50,313 bases of DNA from positions 1-50,313 of the forward strand of contig JAEUOX010000088.1 of NCBI GenBank assembly GCA_016790475.1, given 5' to 3'. Both the position numbers and the translations under genes were made by a program. Origin of the DNA: Rhodoferax sp. (lineage in GTDB: Bacteria > Pseudomonadota > Gammaproteobacteria > Burkholderiales > Burkholderiaceae_C). Below are positions 39,239 through 49,086 of this stretch, one piece after another. The notes beneath the pieces are model-generated. The model ran no database searches, had not been told where the DNA came from, and saw nothing but the letters and a program-made list of their open reading frames with translations. Every line of letters begins with the position of its first letter. Position 1 is the first letter of the stretch.

Positions 39239-39313
39239 CAGGCGACCTCCGCTCTTCGAGCTGCGGTGCGAGCTTGCTTGGGGCGGCCCGGCGCTGCGCT
39301 CATGGCCCGACCG

Positions 39314-40107
<794 letters not shown>

Positions 40108-40111
<4 letters not shown>

Positions 40112-41298
40112 GTTGCCTCCCCGGTCCACTTGCGATAAGCCACGTCGAACACCACGGCCAGGATGAGCACCTGGCCGATGATCACGTAGCGCGTGCCGAT
40201 CGAGATGTCGAGCAGCAGCATGCCGCTGTCGATCGACTGCATGATCAGCGCGCCCAGCACCGAGCCGATGATCGTGCCGCTGCCGCCGGCAAGCGCCGTG
40301 CCGCCGATGACGGTCGCGGCAATGACCAGCAGCTCCAGGTTGTTGCCCAGCGAATTGGTGCCGGCATTGAGTCGGGAGATCGCCACGATCGCGGCGATCG
40401 TCGTGAGCACCGCCAGCAGCAGGAACAGCAGCAGCGTCACCCGGCGCACCGGAATGCCGACCAGCGCCGCCGCATCCGGGTTGCCGCCCATCGCGAAGAT
40501 GTAGCGGCCGAAGCGGGTGCGGTGGACCAGGAAGGAGATCAGCAGCGCCACGGCGCCCCAGATCAGCACCGGGATCGGGATGCCCTGGGCCTCCGCCTTG
40601 CTGGGGATCCGGTAGGCGTTCATGACGGCCACGAAGGCCAGCACGATCGCGATCGGGATCAGCACCAGCACCGCGTCCAGCCAGGCCGGGTTGGTGGGCA
40701 CGCCGTAGGCCTTCTTCGCGCGCCGGCGGCTGATGGTGGAGGCGATCAGTCCGGCGCAGATCAGCACGCCGACCAGCCAGCTGGCCTGCGTGCCGATGCC
40801 GCCGTCGATGCCGCCGCCGAGCTGCAGGAAGAACGGGTCGGAGATGGGCTGCGTCTTGCCGTCGGCCACCAGGTAGGCGGCGCCGCGGAAGGACATCAGG
40901 CCGCCCAGCGTGACGACGAAGGCCGGCACGCCGAGAAACGCCACCAGCGCACCCTGGTAGACCGCCACCGCGATCGCCGCCGCCAGGCCCGCCAGGCTGG
41001 CCGCCTGCCAGGACCAGTTCGCGGTGTACATCAGGAAGGCCACCAGCACGCCGACGAAGCCCATCACCGAGCCCACCGACAGGTCGATGTGCCGCGTCAC
41101 GATGACCAGCACCATCACGGTGGCCAGGATGCCGACCACCGCCGTCTGCTGCGCGATGTTGTAGAGGTTCTCCGGCGACAGGAAAATGCCGTCGGACAGC
41201 ACATGGAACACCACCGAGATGACGACCAGCACGCCGGACATCAGCACCATGCGCCAGTCCACCTGGGCGCGCTGCATCGCCTGCACCATCGAGCTCAT
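40108..41298 (-). CDS. xylH: sugar ABC transporter permease XylH-like
   Basis: 396 residues from the ATG at 41298, preferred over the GTG at 41304 because AGGAGG lies 8 nt upstream of it. About ten membrane helices. Family marks are [51 protein letters not shown] (the EAA-like coupling loop) and [25 protein letters not shown]. It forms the inner-membrane channel for the sugar delivered by the XylF-like binding protein. The substrate is assigned by similarity of the binding protein. Confidence 0.93.
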
Positions 41299-41338
41299 GG
41301 CCACGTCCTCCTCTTGCGTTGAACTGGACCCGAAAACG

Positions 41339-41365
41339 GCACCGCGGGCCCGAGACCCGCGGTGC
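41339..41365 (-). promoter_or_regulatory. intercistronic hairpin between xylF and xylH
   Basis: A perfect 10-bp stem (GCACCGCGGG / CCCGCGGTGC) with a 7-nt loop lies in the 96-bp gap after xylF. On the minus strand it is followed by CGTTTTC, a weak T-run. Hairpins here usually cause partial termination or protect the upstream message, giving excess binding protein over permease. Confidence 0.7.
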
Positions 41366-41394
41366 GCACCTCCGGAACCGGGCGGATCAGGGGT

Positions 41395-42414
41395 TTACTT
41401 GCAGACCGCAACCTTGGTGGCGTCCACACCCTTGCACAGCACATCCTTCTTGATGTAGCCGGCCTTCAGCACGACGTCCAGGTTGTCCTTCGTGACCGGG
41501 ATCGGCTTCAGGAAGATCGACTTCAGCGTCATCTTCTTCGGGCCGCCGGACCAGTCGGTGGCACCGGTCACCGGCTTGCCGGCACCCAGCTCGACGGCCG
41601 CCTTGGCCGCGGCGGTGCCGAGGTCGGCGGAGTTTTTCCAGACCGAGACTGTCTGCGTGCCCAGCGCGACACGGTTCAGTGCGGCATGGTCGCCGTCCTG
41701 GCCGGACACCGGGATACCCTTGAGACCCTTGGCCGTCAGCGCGGCGACCACGCCGCCGGCCATGCCGTCGTTCTGGGCGACCACGGCGTCGACCTTGTTG
41801 CCGTTCTTCGTCAGGATCTGCTCCATGTTCTTCTGGGCGTTCTGGGGGTTCCAGCCGGACGTGAACTCCTCGCCGACGATCTTGATGTCGCCCTTCTTGA
41901 TCGCATCGGCCAGCACCTCGCCCTGGCCTTCGCGCAGGAAGGCGGCGTTGTTGTCGCCCGGGTCGCCCTTGATGATCGCGTAGTTACCCTTGGGCTTCAC
42001 CGCCATGATCGCGCGGGCCGTCATGCGGCCGACTTCCTTGTTGTCGAAGGTGATGTAGGTCACGCCGGGGGCCTCGAACAGGCGGTCGTAGGCGATTACC
42101 GGGATCTTCTGCTGCGCGGCCTTGTTGACGGCCGGCAGGATCGCGTCCTTGTCCTTGCCCAGGATGATCAGCACCTTGGCGCCCTTGGCAATCAGGCCGT
42201 CGATGTCGGCCAGCTGCTTTTCGGACGACGCGCCGGCATCGGCCATGATGTACTTGGCGCCCGACTTGGCGAGTTCGGCCTTGATGGCTGCCTCGTCGGT
42301 CTTCCAGCGCTCTTCCTGGAAGGCGTCGTAGCTGACACCGACGACGAGTTGGGCGAAGGCGCCCGCCGAAGCCAGGGCCAGGGTGAGAGCGGTCAGGTGA
42401 CGTTTGACTTGCAT
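41395..42414 (-). CDS. xylF: sugar ABC transporter substrate-binding protein, D-xylose type (XylF-like)
   Basis: 339 residues from the ATG at 42414, with a Sec signal [21 protein letters not shown]. It is a type I periplasmic binding fold with the xylose-binding signatures [14 protein letters not shown], the ligand loop [50 protein letters not shown] and [20 protein letters not shown]. The Asp/Asn/Arg positions in these motifs parallel E. coli XylF as I recall it. It is the first gene of a seven-gene operon and is followed by a hairpin before xylH. Confidence 0.9.
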   Translation of the reverse strand: MQVKRHLTALTLALASAGAFAQLVVGVSYDAFQEERWKTDEAAIKAELAKSGAKYIMADAGASSEKQLADIDGLIAKGAKVLIILGKDKDAILPAVNKAAQQKIPVIAYDRLFEAPGVTYITFDNKEVGRMTARAIMAVKPKGNYAIIKGDPGDNNAAFLREGQGEVLADAIKKGDIKIVGEEFTSGWNPQNAQKNMEQILTKNGNKVDAVVAQNDGMAGGVVAALTAKGLKGIPVSGQDGDHAALNRVALGTQTVSVWKNSADLGTAAAKAAVELGAGKPVTGATDWSGGPKKMTLKSIFLKPIPVTKDNLDVVLKAGYIKKDVLCKGVDATKVAVCK

Positions 42415-42469
42415 GCGTGTCTCCGGTTGGTGCCCGGTGCGGGCGGTTATGGACGGCCGGAAGGACCAT

Positions 42470-42494
42470 TTAGTTCGAAAGCAAAACGAAGTGT
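42470..42494 (-). promoter_or_regulatory. candidate ROK-repressor operator upstream of xylF
   Basis: An AT-rich imperfect palindrome in GC-rich surroundings: TTAGTTCG, 9 bp (AAAGCAAAA), then CGAAGTGT; 5 of 8 positions are symmetric. It resembles the TTAGTTT...AAACTAA layout of XylR operators known from Bacillus and lies 56 bp before the xylF start. Binding is unproven. Confidence 0.35.
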
Positions 42495-42552
42495 CCGGGA
42501 AGTTTTCTGTGGTGGGTATTGGTGGAAACACCAGTGCCACCCGGCGTTCGCC

Positions 42553-42578
42553 CAAAAAAAAACCCGCCGAAGCGGGTT
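42553..42578 (-). terminator. Rho-independent terminator of the PEP-CTERM gene
   Basis: A 7-bp stem, AACCCGC / GCGGGTT (42561-42567 and 42572-42578), with a 4-nt loop, then nine T residues on the minus strand. It lies 18 bp past the stop of the gene at 42597-43400 and insulates the xyl operon from it. Confidence 0.93.
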
Positions 42579-42596
42579 GGACAGGCCGGGCAGGAA

Positions 42597-43400
42597 TTAC
42601 TGCTTGCGGCGGCGGGAGAGGGCCAGGCCAGCCAGGGCGGCACCGACCAGTGCCAGGCTGCCAGGTTCCGGGACGAACCCGGTACCCACGACGACCTCGA
42701 TGTCGCTGCGGGAGACCACGCGGTTATTGCCGTCGATCGCTTCCAGGAAGATGCTGTAGTTGCCGTTGGCAGTCGGATCGAAGGAGAATGCGCTGTCGAA
42801 GAAATCGTAGTTCCACGAGTTCTGAACCAGATTATTGTTGGCCATCAGGCTGTTGTAGTCCGCAAGGGCTGCAGCCAAGGTCAGACCGAAGGCCTCAACA
42901 CCGGCAGACTGGGCCGTCGAGTTGTTGCCGAAAGAGTGGTCCCAGAGCGCAAGCCCCCCAGCCGCAGGGTTCGGGTTCACACCCTTGATCGGGTCGAAGG
43001 TCTGGAAATTGGTGCCAAAACTCGGGTCGAAGTCCATACCGAGGCGGTACGTGTAGGCGCCGACATTGGCAGTACCGGTGTTGATCGACCAGTCGAAGTT
43101 CCAGCGCGCACGGTTTTGCCCGGCACCGCCGAATCCGGCAGGCTCGCCAGCGTTCTGGTTGTAGGTGCCATTGTTGTTGCTGCCGGTGACGTTGGTGGGC
43201 GAATTTGTCGCGAGGTCGTGCCGTTCACGCGCACGAAGGCCGACTTCAACACCGCCTCCGTTACCGATGGTGAAACCACCGTTCGCGATGCCGTTGCCGG
43301 TGATCACATTGTTGGTGACGTTGGCGTCTGCGGCGTAGGCGCTCAGAGCCGACAGGGACAGTGCAACGGCGGCCACTGACTGGATAACCGGGAATTTCAT
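42597..43400 (-). CDS. PEP-CTERM sorting-domain protein, Asn/Gly-rich
   Basis: 267 residues; ATG at 43400 with AGGAGA upstream. The Sec signal [20 protein letters not shown] ends near AYAA. The mature part is rich in Asn and Gly with no catalytic motif, and is predicted mostly beta. The C-terminus has the exosortase signal: VPEPGSLA, a hydrophobic span ([12 protein letters not shown]) and RRRKQ. By family knowledge it is sorted by an exosortase to the surface or the exopolysaccharide matrix. It lies between prsT and the xyl operon, with its own terminator and a promoter element shared with the other PEP-CTERM gene. Confidence 0.9.
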   Translation of the reverse strand: MKFPVIQSVAAVALSLSALSAYAADANVTNNVITGNGIANGGFTIGNGGGVEVGLRARERHDLATNSPTNVTGSNNNGTYNQNAGEPAGFGGAGQNRARWNFDWSINTGTANVGAYTYRLGMDFDPSFGTNFQTFDPIKGVNPNPAAGGLALWDHSFGNNSTAQSAGVEAFGLTLAAALADYNSLMANNNLVQNSWNYDFFDSAFSFDPTANGNYSIFLEAIDGNNRVVSRSDIEVVVGTGFVPEPGSLALVGAALAGLALSRRRKQ

Positions 43401-43471
43401 GATGCTATCTCCTGGGTTGTGGGCAGCCCCATCTGCCGACGGGAACTACTTATTGGTGGTTGGTCGATGAT

Positions 43472-43484
43472 CACCGTTTCCAAT
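43472..43484 (-). promoter_or_regulatory. element shared with the other PEP-CTERM promoter
   Basis: CACCGTTTCCAAT on the + strand, 72 bp before the start codon. The counterpart at 1630-1646 reads the same with four extra bases in the middle and sits 77 bp before its gene. Just beyond it, GTGC-AAGAA-GCAC (43487-43499) is a small inverted repeat. Confidence 0.4.
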
Positions 43485-43596
43485 TCTGTGCAAGAAGCAC
43501 GATTTGGGCCAGCCTCTTAGATCTTTGATTCCAAAAAGAAATGTTCATGCAAATGGAGCGTGCTGTAAAGGAAATCGACAAACTTCCGCGGGCCGA

Positions 43597-46377
43597 TCAC
43601 CCACCCAGGGATTTGAGCAGCCGCGCCACCTCTTCCTGGGCGGGCGCATCCTTGCCACGTGCGGCGAGCTTGCCGAGCTCGAGCCGTGCGGCCGCGGTGT
43701 CCCCCGCCTGGATGTGCAACCGGGCCAGATTCAACCGGTAATCCGCCACGTCGGGGGCCATCGCCACGACCCGGGCCTGCATGGCCAGGCCTTTGGGCAA
43801 CTGGTTCTCCTGGGCGTAGCCGAGTGCCAGCGTGTCCATCAGCAGCGGCTGGTCGGGTGCGAGTGCCACCGCCTTCTCGGCCAGCGCGACCACACCAGGC
43901 TTCTTCTGCTTGAGCAGCAGGTAGGCCAGGTTGTTGAGGGCCAGCACATGGTCGGGATAGCGCTTCAACACGGCGCGGTAACGCGACTCCGCCTGTGCGG
44001 CATCGCCCTGCTGGGCCGCCGAGGACGCCAGATGCAGGGCGAAGGCGACATCCTCGGGGTGGGCCTTGGTCCAGGCCTCTGCCATGCGTTCGGCATCCGC
44101 CTGCTTTTTGGCCATCAGCAAGGCCTGGTGCAGGCGCGGGGCCGCTTCGTTGGGAGCCCGCTTCGTCAAGGCCTTGCGCAGCACGGTCACGGCGTCCTCG
44201 GGCCTGTTCTGGTTCAGCTCGATTTCGCCTTCCAGCAGATAGCCGATGGCGTCGTCCGCCTGGTCTGTCTGCACCTTGCGTGCGATGGCCCGCGCCTTGC
44301 CTGCCTCCCCGCTGCGCAGCGCCATCGCGATTCCGGCGCGCAGGACCTGCGGGGAGCGTGGCTCCGCCTCGAGGGCGCGGCGCATGCTGGCGGATGCCGC
44401 ATCCATGTTGTTGCTGGCGATGTGCATGTCGACGAGTCGCAGGTGCGGCCATGCCAGCTCCGGCCGCAGAGCGGCGATCCTGGAAAAGGTGGGTACGGCC
44501 TGGTTCGGGTTGCCGCTGGCCTGCTGGGCCCGGCCCAGGCGCTCCAGCAGGTCGACGTCATCGGGAGCCGCGGCCACCGCGTTCTGCGCGGCGGTCAGGG
44601 CCAGCGCGTTGTCGCCCGACGCGCTGTGCAGGTCGACCAGCGCTGCGCGGGGCCCCGGTGCGGCCGGGTTGGCGGCGATCGCCGCCTCGATGTGGCGCAA
44701 CACGGTCGCCTTGCCGGCACCGCTGCGCGCCGCCATCTGGGCCAGGGCCATGTGCGCGTTCACCTGGCGGGGGTTGTGTGCCACCAAGGCCTCGAAGCGG
44801 CTGCGGGCCGCGTCGGGCTTGCCCTCGGCGAGATCGAGGTTGGCCAACAGCGCGGCGGCCTGGAAGAACCCCGGGTCCTTGGCCAGCGCGCCTTCGAAGC
44901 CCTTCCGGGCGGCGGCCATGTTGCCTTGCAGCATCGCGATGTTGCCGCGCAGCAGTTCTGGCAGTGCCAGGTCGGGCTGCTTGGCACCCAGCGCATTGAC
45001 TGCGCGCAGGGCGCCTGCATAGTCCTTGCGGCGGACGCGTTCACTGATGACGGCCATGTCGGCGGTGGTGCCCTTGTCGGAGGCTGCCAGCGATTCGAGC
45101 TCTTCCAGTGCCGACCCGGCAGGCCCGCGAGACAGCCGCGCGAGGGCGGCCGAGACGGGAATGCGCTTGTCGGCCGGTCGCAGCTTGCCGGCGGCGCCAA
45201 AGCTCGCCTCGGCCGATTTCGCATCACCCGCCATCAGCTGCGCGCGTCCCAGCAAGACCAGCAGGCCGGCATCTCCTGGCTGCGCTTCGGCCAGTGCGCG
45301 GGCCAGCGCCAGCGCCTTGTCGGCCTCGCCCGTGCGCAGGTACAGCTGCACCAGCATGCGCCGTGGCGCCGAGGCCTTCGGATCCACCTGCACGGCCTTG
45401 CCCAGCAGGGATTCGGCCTGGGTCAGGCTGTTGAGCAGCATTTCGGCCTGGCCCGCCAGCATCAGCACGCGCGCATCGCGCTGCGGTCCGCGCAGCAGCG
45501 ATGCGGCGATGTCCCGCACGGCTTTCGCGTCCCCGCGGCTGAGAGCCATCACACCGTCGAAATAGACGGTTTCCGGGTGGCGGGGCAGCGCCGCCTTGAA
45601 GCGTGTGAGCTGTTCGCCGGCCGCATCGAACTGGCGCTTTTCGACCAGCAAGGTCATGAGGCTCACGTGGGCAGGCAGCAGATCCGGCTGCAGACCCAGT
45701 GCCTTCCGATAGGCCTCGATCGCCGGTTCGGCGGTGACGGCCCGCTGCCGCGCCAGCAGGTCGCCCTTGAAGGCCCAGGCCCTCGCGTTGCCGGGCGTGC
45801 CGGCCAGGATCTGGTCGACGAGGCCCAGGGCCGCTGGCACATCGCCCCGAATGGCGGCGAGCCGGGCCCGCTGCAAGGCCGCCGGCGGGTAGCCGCTGGA
45901 GCGCCGCAGCGCCGTGTCGATGGCCTGCTCGGCGCTGGACCACGTCTTGTTGGCCATGTGTGCTGCGGCCAGCTGGGTCTGGAACTCGGCGGCGGCCATG
46001 TCGTCCTTGAGATCGACGGAGCCATACTGCTGCACCAGCACAGTCGTCTTCTGCGCAGCCACCAGGGCGCTGGCCAGCAATGGCAGCACTTCGTTGTCGT
46101 TGTACCCGGCCTCGAGCGCGCGGGTCAGGTGGGTCTGCGCTCCTTCGAAGTCCCCCGCCTCGAACTGCAGCTTGCCGAGCAGGTAGCGTCCGGCCGCGGA
46201 CTGGGGGTTCTGCTGCAGCAGGTTCTTCAGTTCGATGCTGGCCGATGCGGTGTCGCGCTTCTCGATATGGCTGCGGGCCGCCGCAAGAAGCTCACTCTCT
46301 GATTTGCCGCCGCAGGCCGACAAGGCGACCAGTACACACAGTGTCGATCGGCGGAGCAGGGTGGAAAGGTGAGTCAT
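43597..46377 (-). CDS. prsT: PEP-CTERM system TPR-repeat lipoprotein PrsT
   Basis: 926 residues from the ATG at 46377 (MTHLSTLLRRSTLCV). The lipobox LSAC gives lipidated Cys22 followed by GGKSESELL. The rest is a tandem array of TPR helices, e.g. AAGRYLLGKLQFEAGDFEGA, ARAWAFKGDLLA, ALVAHNPRQVNAHMALAQMA and HVLALNNLAYLLLKQKKPG. Length, lipobox and repeat pattern match the PrsT proteins of PEP-CTERM/exosortase loci. The expected role is an outer-membrane-anchored scaffold in exopolysaccharide or PEP-CTERM protein export. The rest of the eps/prs locus is not in the window. Confidence 0.9.
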   Translation of the reverse strand: MTHLSTLLRRSTLCVLVALSACGGKSESELLAAARSHIEKRDTASASIELKNLLQQNPQSAAGRYLLGKLQFEAGDFEGAQTHLTRALEAGYNDNEVLPLLASALVAAQKTTVLVQQYGSVDLKDDMAAAEFQTQLAAAHMANKTWSSAEQAIDTALRRSSGYPPAALQRARLAAIRGDVPAALGLVDQILAGTPGNARAWAFKGDLLARQRAVTAEPAIEAYRKALGLQPDLLPAHVSLMTLLVEKRQFDAAGEQLTRFKAALPRHPETVYFDGVMALSRGDAKAVRDIAASLLRGPQRDARVLMLAGQAEMLLNSLTQAESLLGKAVQVDPKASAPRRMLVQLYLRTGEADKALALARALAEAQPGDAGLLVLLGRAQLMAGDAKSAEASFGAAGKLRPADKRIPVSAALARLSRGPAGSALEELESLAASDKGTTADMAVISERVRRKDYAGALRAVNALGAKQPDLALPELLRGNIAMLQGNMAAARKGFEGALAKDPGFFQAAALLANLDLAEGKPDAARSRFEALVAHNPRQVNAHMALAQMAARSGAGKATVLRHIEAAIAANPAAPGPRAALVDLHSASGDNALALTAAQNAVAAAPDDVDLLERLGRAQQASGNPNQAVPTFSRIAALRPELAWPHLRLVDMHIASNNMDAASASMRRALEAEPRSPQVLRAGIAMALRSGEAGKARAIARKVQTDQADDAIGYLLEGEIELNQNRPEDAVTVLRKALTKRAPNEAAPRLHQALLMAKKQADAERMAEAWTKAHPEDVAFALHLASSAAQQGDAAQAESRYRAVLKRYPDHVLALNNLAYLLLKQKKPGVVALAEKAVALAPDQPLLMDTLALGYAQENQLPKGLAMQARVVAMAPDVADYRLNLARLHIQAGDTAAARLELGKLAARGKDAPAQEEVARLLKSLGG

Positions 46378-46425
46378 GAAGGTTCTCTGGCTGGGGGCAT
46401 GCATTGCGCAGGCAACACCATACCC

Positions 46426-46440
46426 GTTTGCCGGGCAAAC
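46426..46440. promoter_or_regulatory. perfect 7-1-7 inverted repeat upstream of prsT
   Basis: GTTTGCC-G-GGCAAAC lies 49 bp before the prsT start in the 105-bp gap to cca. A second short repeat, TTGC-GCAG-GCAA (46404-46415), is next to it. The symmetry is that of a dimeric repressor or activator site; the factor is unknown. Confidence 0.4.
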
Positions 46441-46482
46441 CTCCATGGCGTCGACAACTTTCTTTCGCGCGGCTCCGCAGCG

Positions 46483-47685
46483 TCAGGGTGCGTTCGCAGA
46501 GGTCTGCTCCCGGGTGGCCGCGACCGCGCGAACCCTGGCGAGATGCATGCGCGGGCCAATGGCGCTTTCGCCCAGCCCCGCCTGGCGGACCTCCTCGACC
46601 ACCGGTTCCGTCCGAACCGCACGGGCGGCATCCAGTGCCGCCAGCAACACATCCCGTGCCGGGTAGGCGGTGCCGGGCGACCAGTCGGGCGTGTCGCAGG
46701 CCATGACCTGCATCAGGGCGCCGATGCGACCAGGTTTGCGGAACGCATCACAGCGCTCCAGCAGCCCGACCAGGCCCTCGGCATCCAGGTCGGTGCAGGT
46801 CTGGAGGGCCGACCTCTCGCGGGCGGCCAGTTCGGACAGATCACGGCAGTGCGTGGGCACCTTGAGGCGCTCGCACAGACGCCGGATCGTGCCTGCTCCG
46901 CCCTGCGCCACCGCGGGCACATGCAGGCACAGGCAGGCGAAGCGTACCTCAAGCGTCACGTCGAGAGCGGCGCAACGGTCCAGCATGTCCAGCGCATGGG
47001 CACACAGGGCCGATGAGGAGGCGGCCAACTCCGGCAACACGGCGTCCAGCGCGTCACAGGCCTGCAGCACCAACAGCATCCGCGAGGGCATCCCCGCCAT
47101 CAACCCGCTGGACAGTTCCTGCCAGACGCGCTCTGCCACCAGCGCCGCGGCTTCCCCCTGCGCCACCATCGCCTGCATCAGCGCGAGCGTGTCCAGCGTG
47201 ACACGGAAATCCGCGAACCGGGCTGCAAAGCGCGCGATACGCAGGATGCGAACCGGATCCTCGCGGAACGCGTCGGTGACATGGCGCAGCTGGCGGGCAG
47301 CGAGGTCGGCGCGACCGCCATACGGGTCGATCAGCGTCGCATGCCGGGGGTCGAAGTTGCCGGCCGCGTCGGTCTGGGCCTGCGGGACGGCCATCGCATT
47401 GATCGTCAGGTCGCGCCGCGCCAGATCCTGCTCCAGGGTCACGTCCGGTGCCGCGTGGATCGCAAAGCCCTGGTAGCCCGGCGCCGTCTTGCGCTCGGTG
47501 CGGGCCAGCGCCACCTGTTCGTGCGTGACCGGGTGCAGGAACACCGGGAAGTCCCGCCCGACCGGCGTGTAGCCCTGGGCCAGCAATTGTTGCGGGGTCC
47601 CGCCGACGACGACCCAGTCGCGGTCCTTGACCGGCAGGCCGAGCAGGGTGTCCCGCACGGCACCGCCTACCAGGTAGATCTCCAT
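46483..47685 (-). CDS. cca: CCA-adding tRNA nucleotidyltransferase, without HD domain
   Basis: 400 residues. Class II nucleotidyltransferase head: YLVGGAVRDTLLG, metal Asp pair in VKDRDWVVVGG, LARTERKTAPGYQGF and RRDLTINAMA; neck FREDPVRILRIARFAARF. The enzyme adds or repairs the 3' CCA of tRNAs. In the multifunctional E. coli-type enzyme, an HD phosphohydrolase motif (HDLGKG ... RHxGHE) should follow near residue 255. Here the sequence reads RFACLCLHVPAVAQGG and then rejoins the family at LCERLKVPTHCRDL. The HD core is therefore deleted, and only CCA addition is expected. Confidence 0.93.
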   Translation of the reverse strand: MEIYLVGGAVRDTLLGLPVKDRDWVVVGGTPQQLLAQGYTPVGRDFPVFLHPVTHEQVALARTERKTAPGYQGFAIHAAPDVTLEQDLARRDLTINAMAVPQAQTDAAGNFDPRHATLIDPYGGRADLAARQLRHVTDAFREDPVRILRIARFAARFADFRVTLDTLALMQAMVAQGEAAALVAERVWQELSSGLMAGMPSRMLLVLQACDALDAVLPELAASSSALCAHALDMLDRCAALDVTLEVRFACLCLHVPAVAQGGAGTIRRLCERLKVPTHCRDLSELAARERSALQTCTDLDAEGLVGLLERCDAFRKPGRIGALMQVMACDTPDWSPGTAYPARDVLLAALDAARAVRTEPVVEEVRQAGLGESAIGPRMHLARVRAVAATREQTSANAP

Positions 47686-47712
47686 GCCCGCAGTGTAGGC
47701 GGGCCGGCAGGC

Positions 47713-48396
47713 TCAGCGCCGCAGGCGGTAGGGTTCCTCGAAATCCAGGAAGTCCTGCTCGGCCAGCGCGTCGTCGATCCAGGCCCGCACGCCGGGCAGT
47801 GCGCGCACCCGCTCCACATACGCGGCGATGTGCGGGGGCACCGGCAGGCCGTAGGTCTTGAGCCGCATGCAGACCGGCGCGTAGTAGGCATCCGCGATCG
47901 TGAAACCGCCGAACAGCATCGGCCCGCCGTGCGCCTGCAACAGCTCGGTCCACATCGCGACCAGACGCTCGACATCCGCACGCACGGCCGGCTTGTCGCG
48001 CCAGGCCAGCGCACCGATGTCCGGCAGCGAGGCCTCGATGTTCATCATGCAGGTGCCGCGCAGCGCCTGGAAGCCGGCGTGCATCTCCGCGCAGATGCTG
48101 CGTGCGCGGGCGCGGGCCGCCTTGTCGGCCGGCCACAGGGCGTGCTGGGGGAACTGCTCGGCCACATACTCGGCGATCGCCAGGGTGTCCCAGACCACGA
48201 GGTCCCCGTCGACCAGCACCGGCACCTTGCCGGTCGGCGACACCGGGCCCAGCTGCTTTTTGAACTGCGAACCGGGGGTGAACGCGTCGAAGCGGACCAT
48301 CACCTCCTCGAACGGAATGCCGGCCTGGCGCAGCATCACCCAGGGCCGCATCGACCAGGACGAATAGTTCTTGTTGCCGATATAGAGCTTCAACAT
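47713..48396 (-). CDS. glutathione S-transferase family protein
   Basis: 227 residues. The N-terminal thioredoxin-like domain starts MLKLYIGNKNYSSWSMRPW, with Ser12/Ser13 the probable glutathione-activating residues; the cis-Pro is in TGKVPVLVDG and the glutathione gamma-glutamyl site is DTLAIAEYVAEQF. The C-terminal helical domain includes GGFTIADAYYAPV. KNYSSWSLRPW-type starts belong to a bacterial GST group of unknown substrate. It follows cca on the same strand order with a 27-bp gap between them. Confidence 0.92.
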   Translation of the reverse strand: MLKLYIGNKNYSSWSMRPWVMLRQAGIPFEEVMVRFDAFTPGSQFKKQLGPVSPTGKVPVLVDGDLVVWDTLAIAEYVAEQFPQHALWPADKAARARARSICAEMHAGFQALRGTCMMNIEASLPDIGALAWRDKPAVRADVERLVAMWTELLQAHGGPMLFGGFTIADAYYAPVCMRLKTYGLPVPPHIAAYVERVRALPGVRAWIDDALAEQDFLDFEEPYRLRR

Positions 48397-48475
48397 GCGA
48401 TGTCCTCCAAAAGCGGCATGCTAACCGCCCGCAGCGCCCGGATTGATGCTGCCTCGGACGCGGATTGATGCGCCG

Positions 48476-49078
48476 TCAGAGCGTGCGGAAGAAACTCTCG
48501 ACCGCCGGGCGAACGCGCCTGGAGGGCTTGGCCTGGCCGATCGTGCCGATGTTGATGCAGCACACCGGCTGGTCCATCGCGTCCAGGCCCAGCAGTGTGT
48601 GCAGGCGTGGCGAGGTCATGGCCCGGCCGCTCGTCAGCCCGGTGCCGTAGCCGAGCGCCTGCGCGCCGAGCAGCAGGTTCTGGATCGCGGCGCCCAGGGA
48701 CACCAGGCGCTCCGCTGCCGGCGTGTCCGGGTCGCGCGGGCCCAGGCAGGCCACCGCGACCAGCAGCAGCGGGGCATTGTGGGCCTTGTCGCTGGCGGCG
48801 CGCAGTTGCTCCTCCGTGGCCTGCGCGTCGCGGTCCCGCAGGGCATCGGCAAAGGCCTGGCCCAGGCGGTCCCGGCGCTCCGGCGGCACCGCAATGAAGC
48901 GCCAGGGCGTGAGTTGGCCGTGGTCCGGTGCGGCGGCCGCTAGCTCCAGCAGCGCCTGCAGTTCCGCGTCGGTCGGGCCCGGGGCCACCAGGCGCCGCGC
49001 CGACGTGGTCTGCCGGGCGGCGATCACCGCCTGGGTCTGGCGGAACGCCTCGCTGCGCAGTCGTGCCGCCGGGTCCAT
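48476..49078 (-). CDS. nitroreductase family protein (YdjA-like)
   Basis: 200 residues, ATG at 49078. FMN-binding features: RQTTSARRLV near the N-terminus, AAAAPDHGQLTPWRFIAV, LGAAIQNLLLGAQALGYGTGLTSG and the terminal IGTIGQAKPSRRVRP. These fit the small YdjA-type nitroreductases that use NAD(P)H. The substrate is unknown. It lies 8 bp after the NDUFA9-like gene stop, so it is probably co-transcribed with it. Confidence 0.92.
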   Translation of the reverse strand: MDPAARLRSEAFRQTQAVIAARQTTSARRLVAPGPTDAELQALLELAAAAPDHGQLTPWRFIAVPPERRDRLGQAFADALRDRDAQATEEQLRAASDKAHNAPLLLVAVACLGPRDPDTPAAERLVSLGAAIQNLLLGAQALGYGTGLTSGRAMTSPRLHTLLGLDAMDQPVCCINIGTIGQAKPSRRVRPAVESFFRTL

Positions 49079-49086
49079 GGCGCCGC

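Noticed and set aside
42524-42539. Sigma-54-like TGGCAC...TTTC upstream of xylF (minus strand)
   Set aside because: The -24 half is good, but the -12 half lacks the essential GC (TTTC instead of TTGC).
43504-46302. Very long open frame opposite prsT (932 codons)
   Set aside because: It mirrors prsT in a GC-rich genome. Its translation is Gln/Arg/Gly/His-rich with no recognisable domain, while prsT has a lipobox and TPR repeats throughout.
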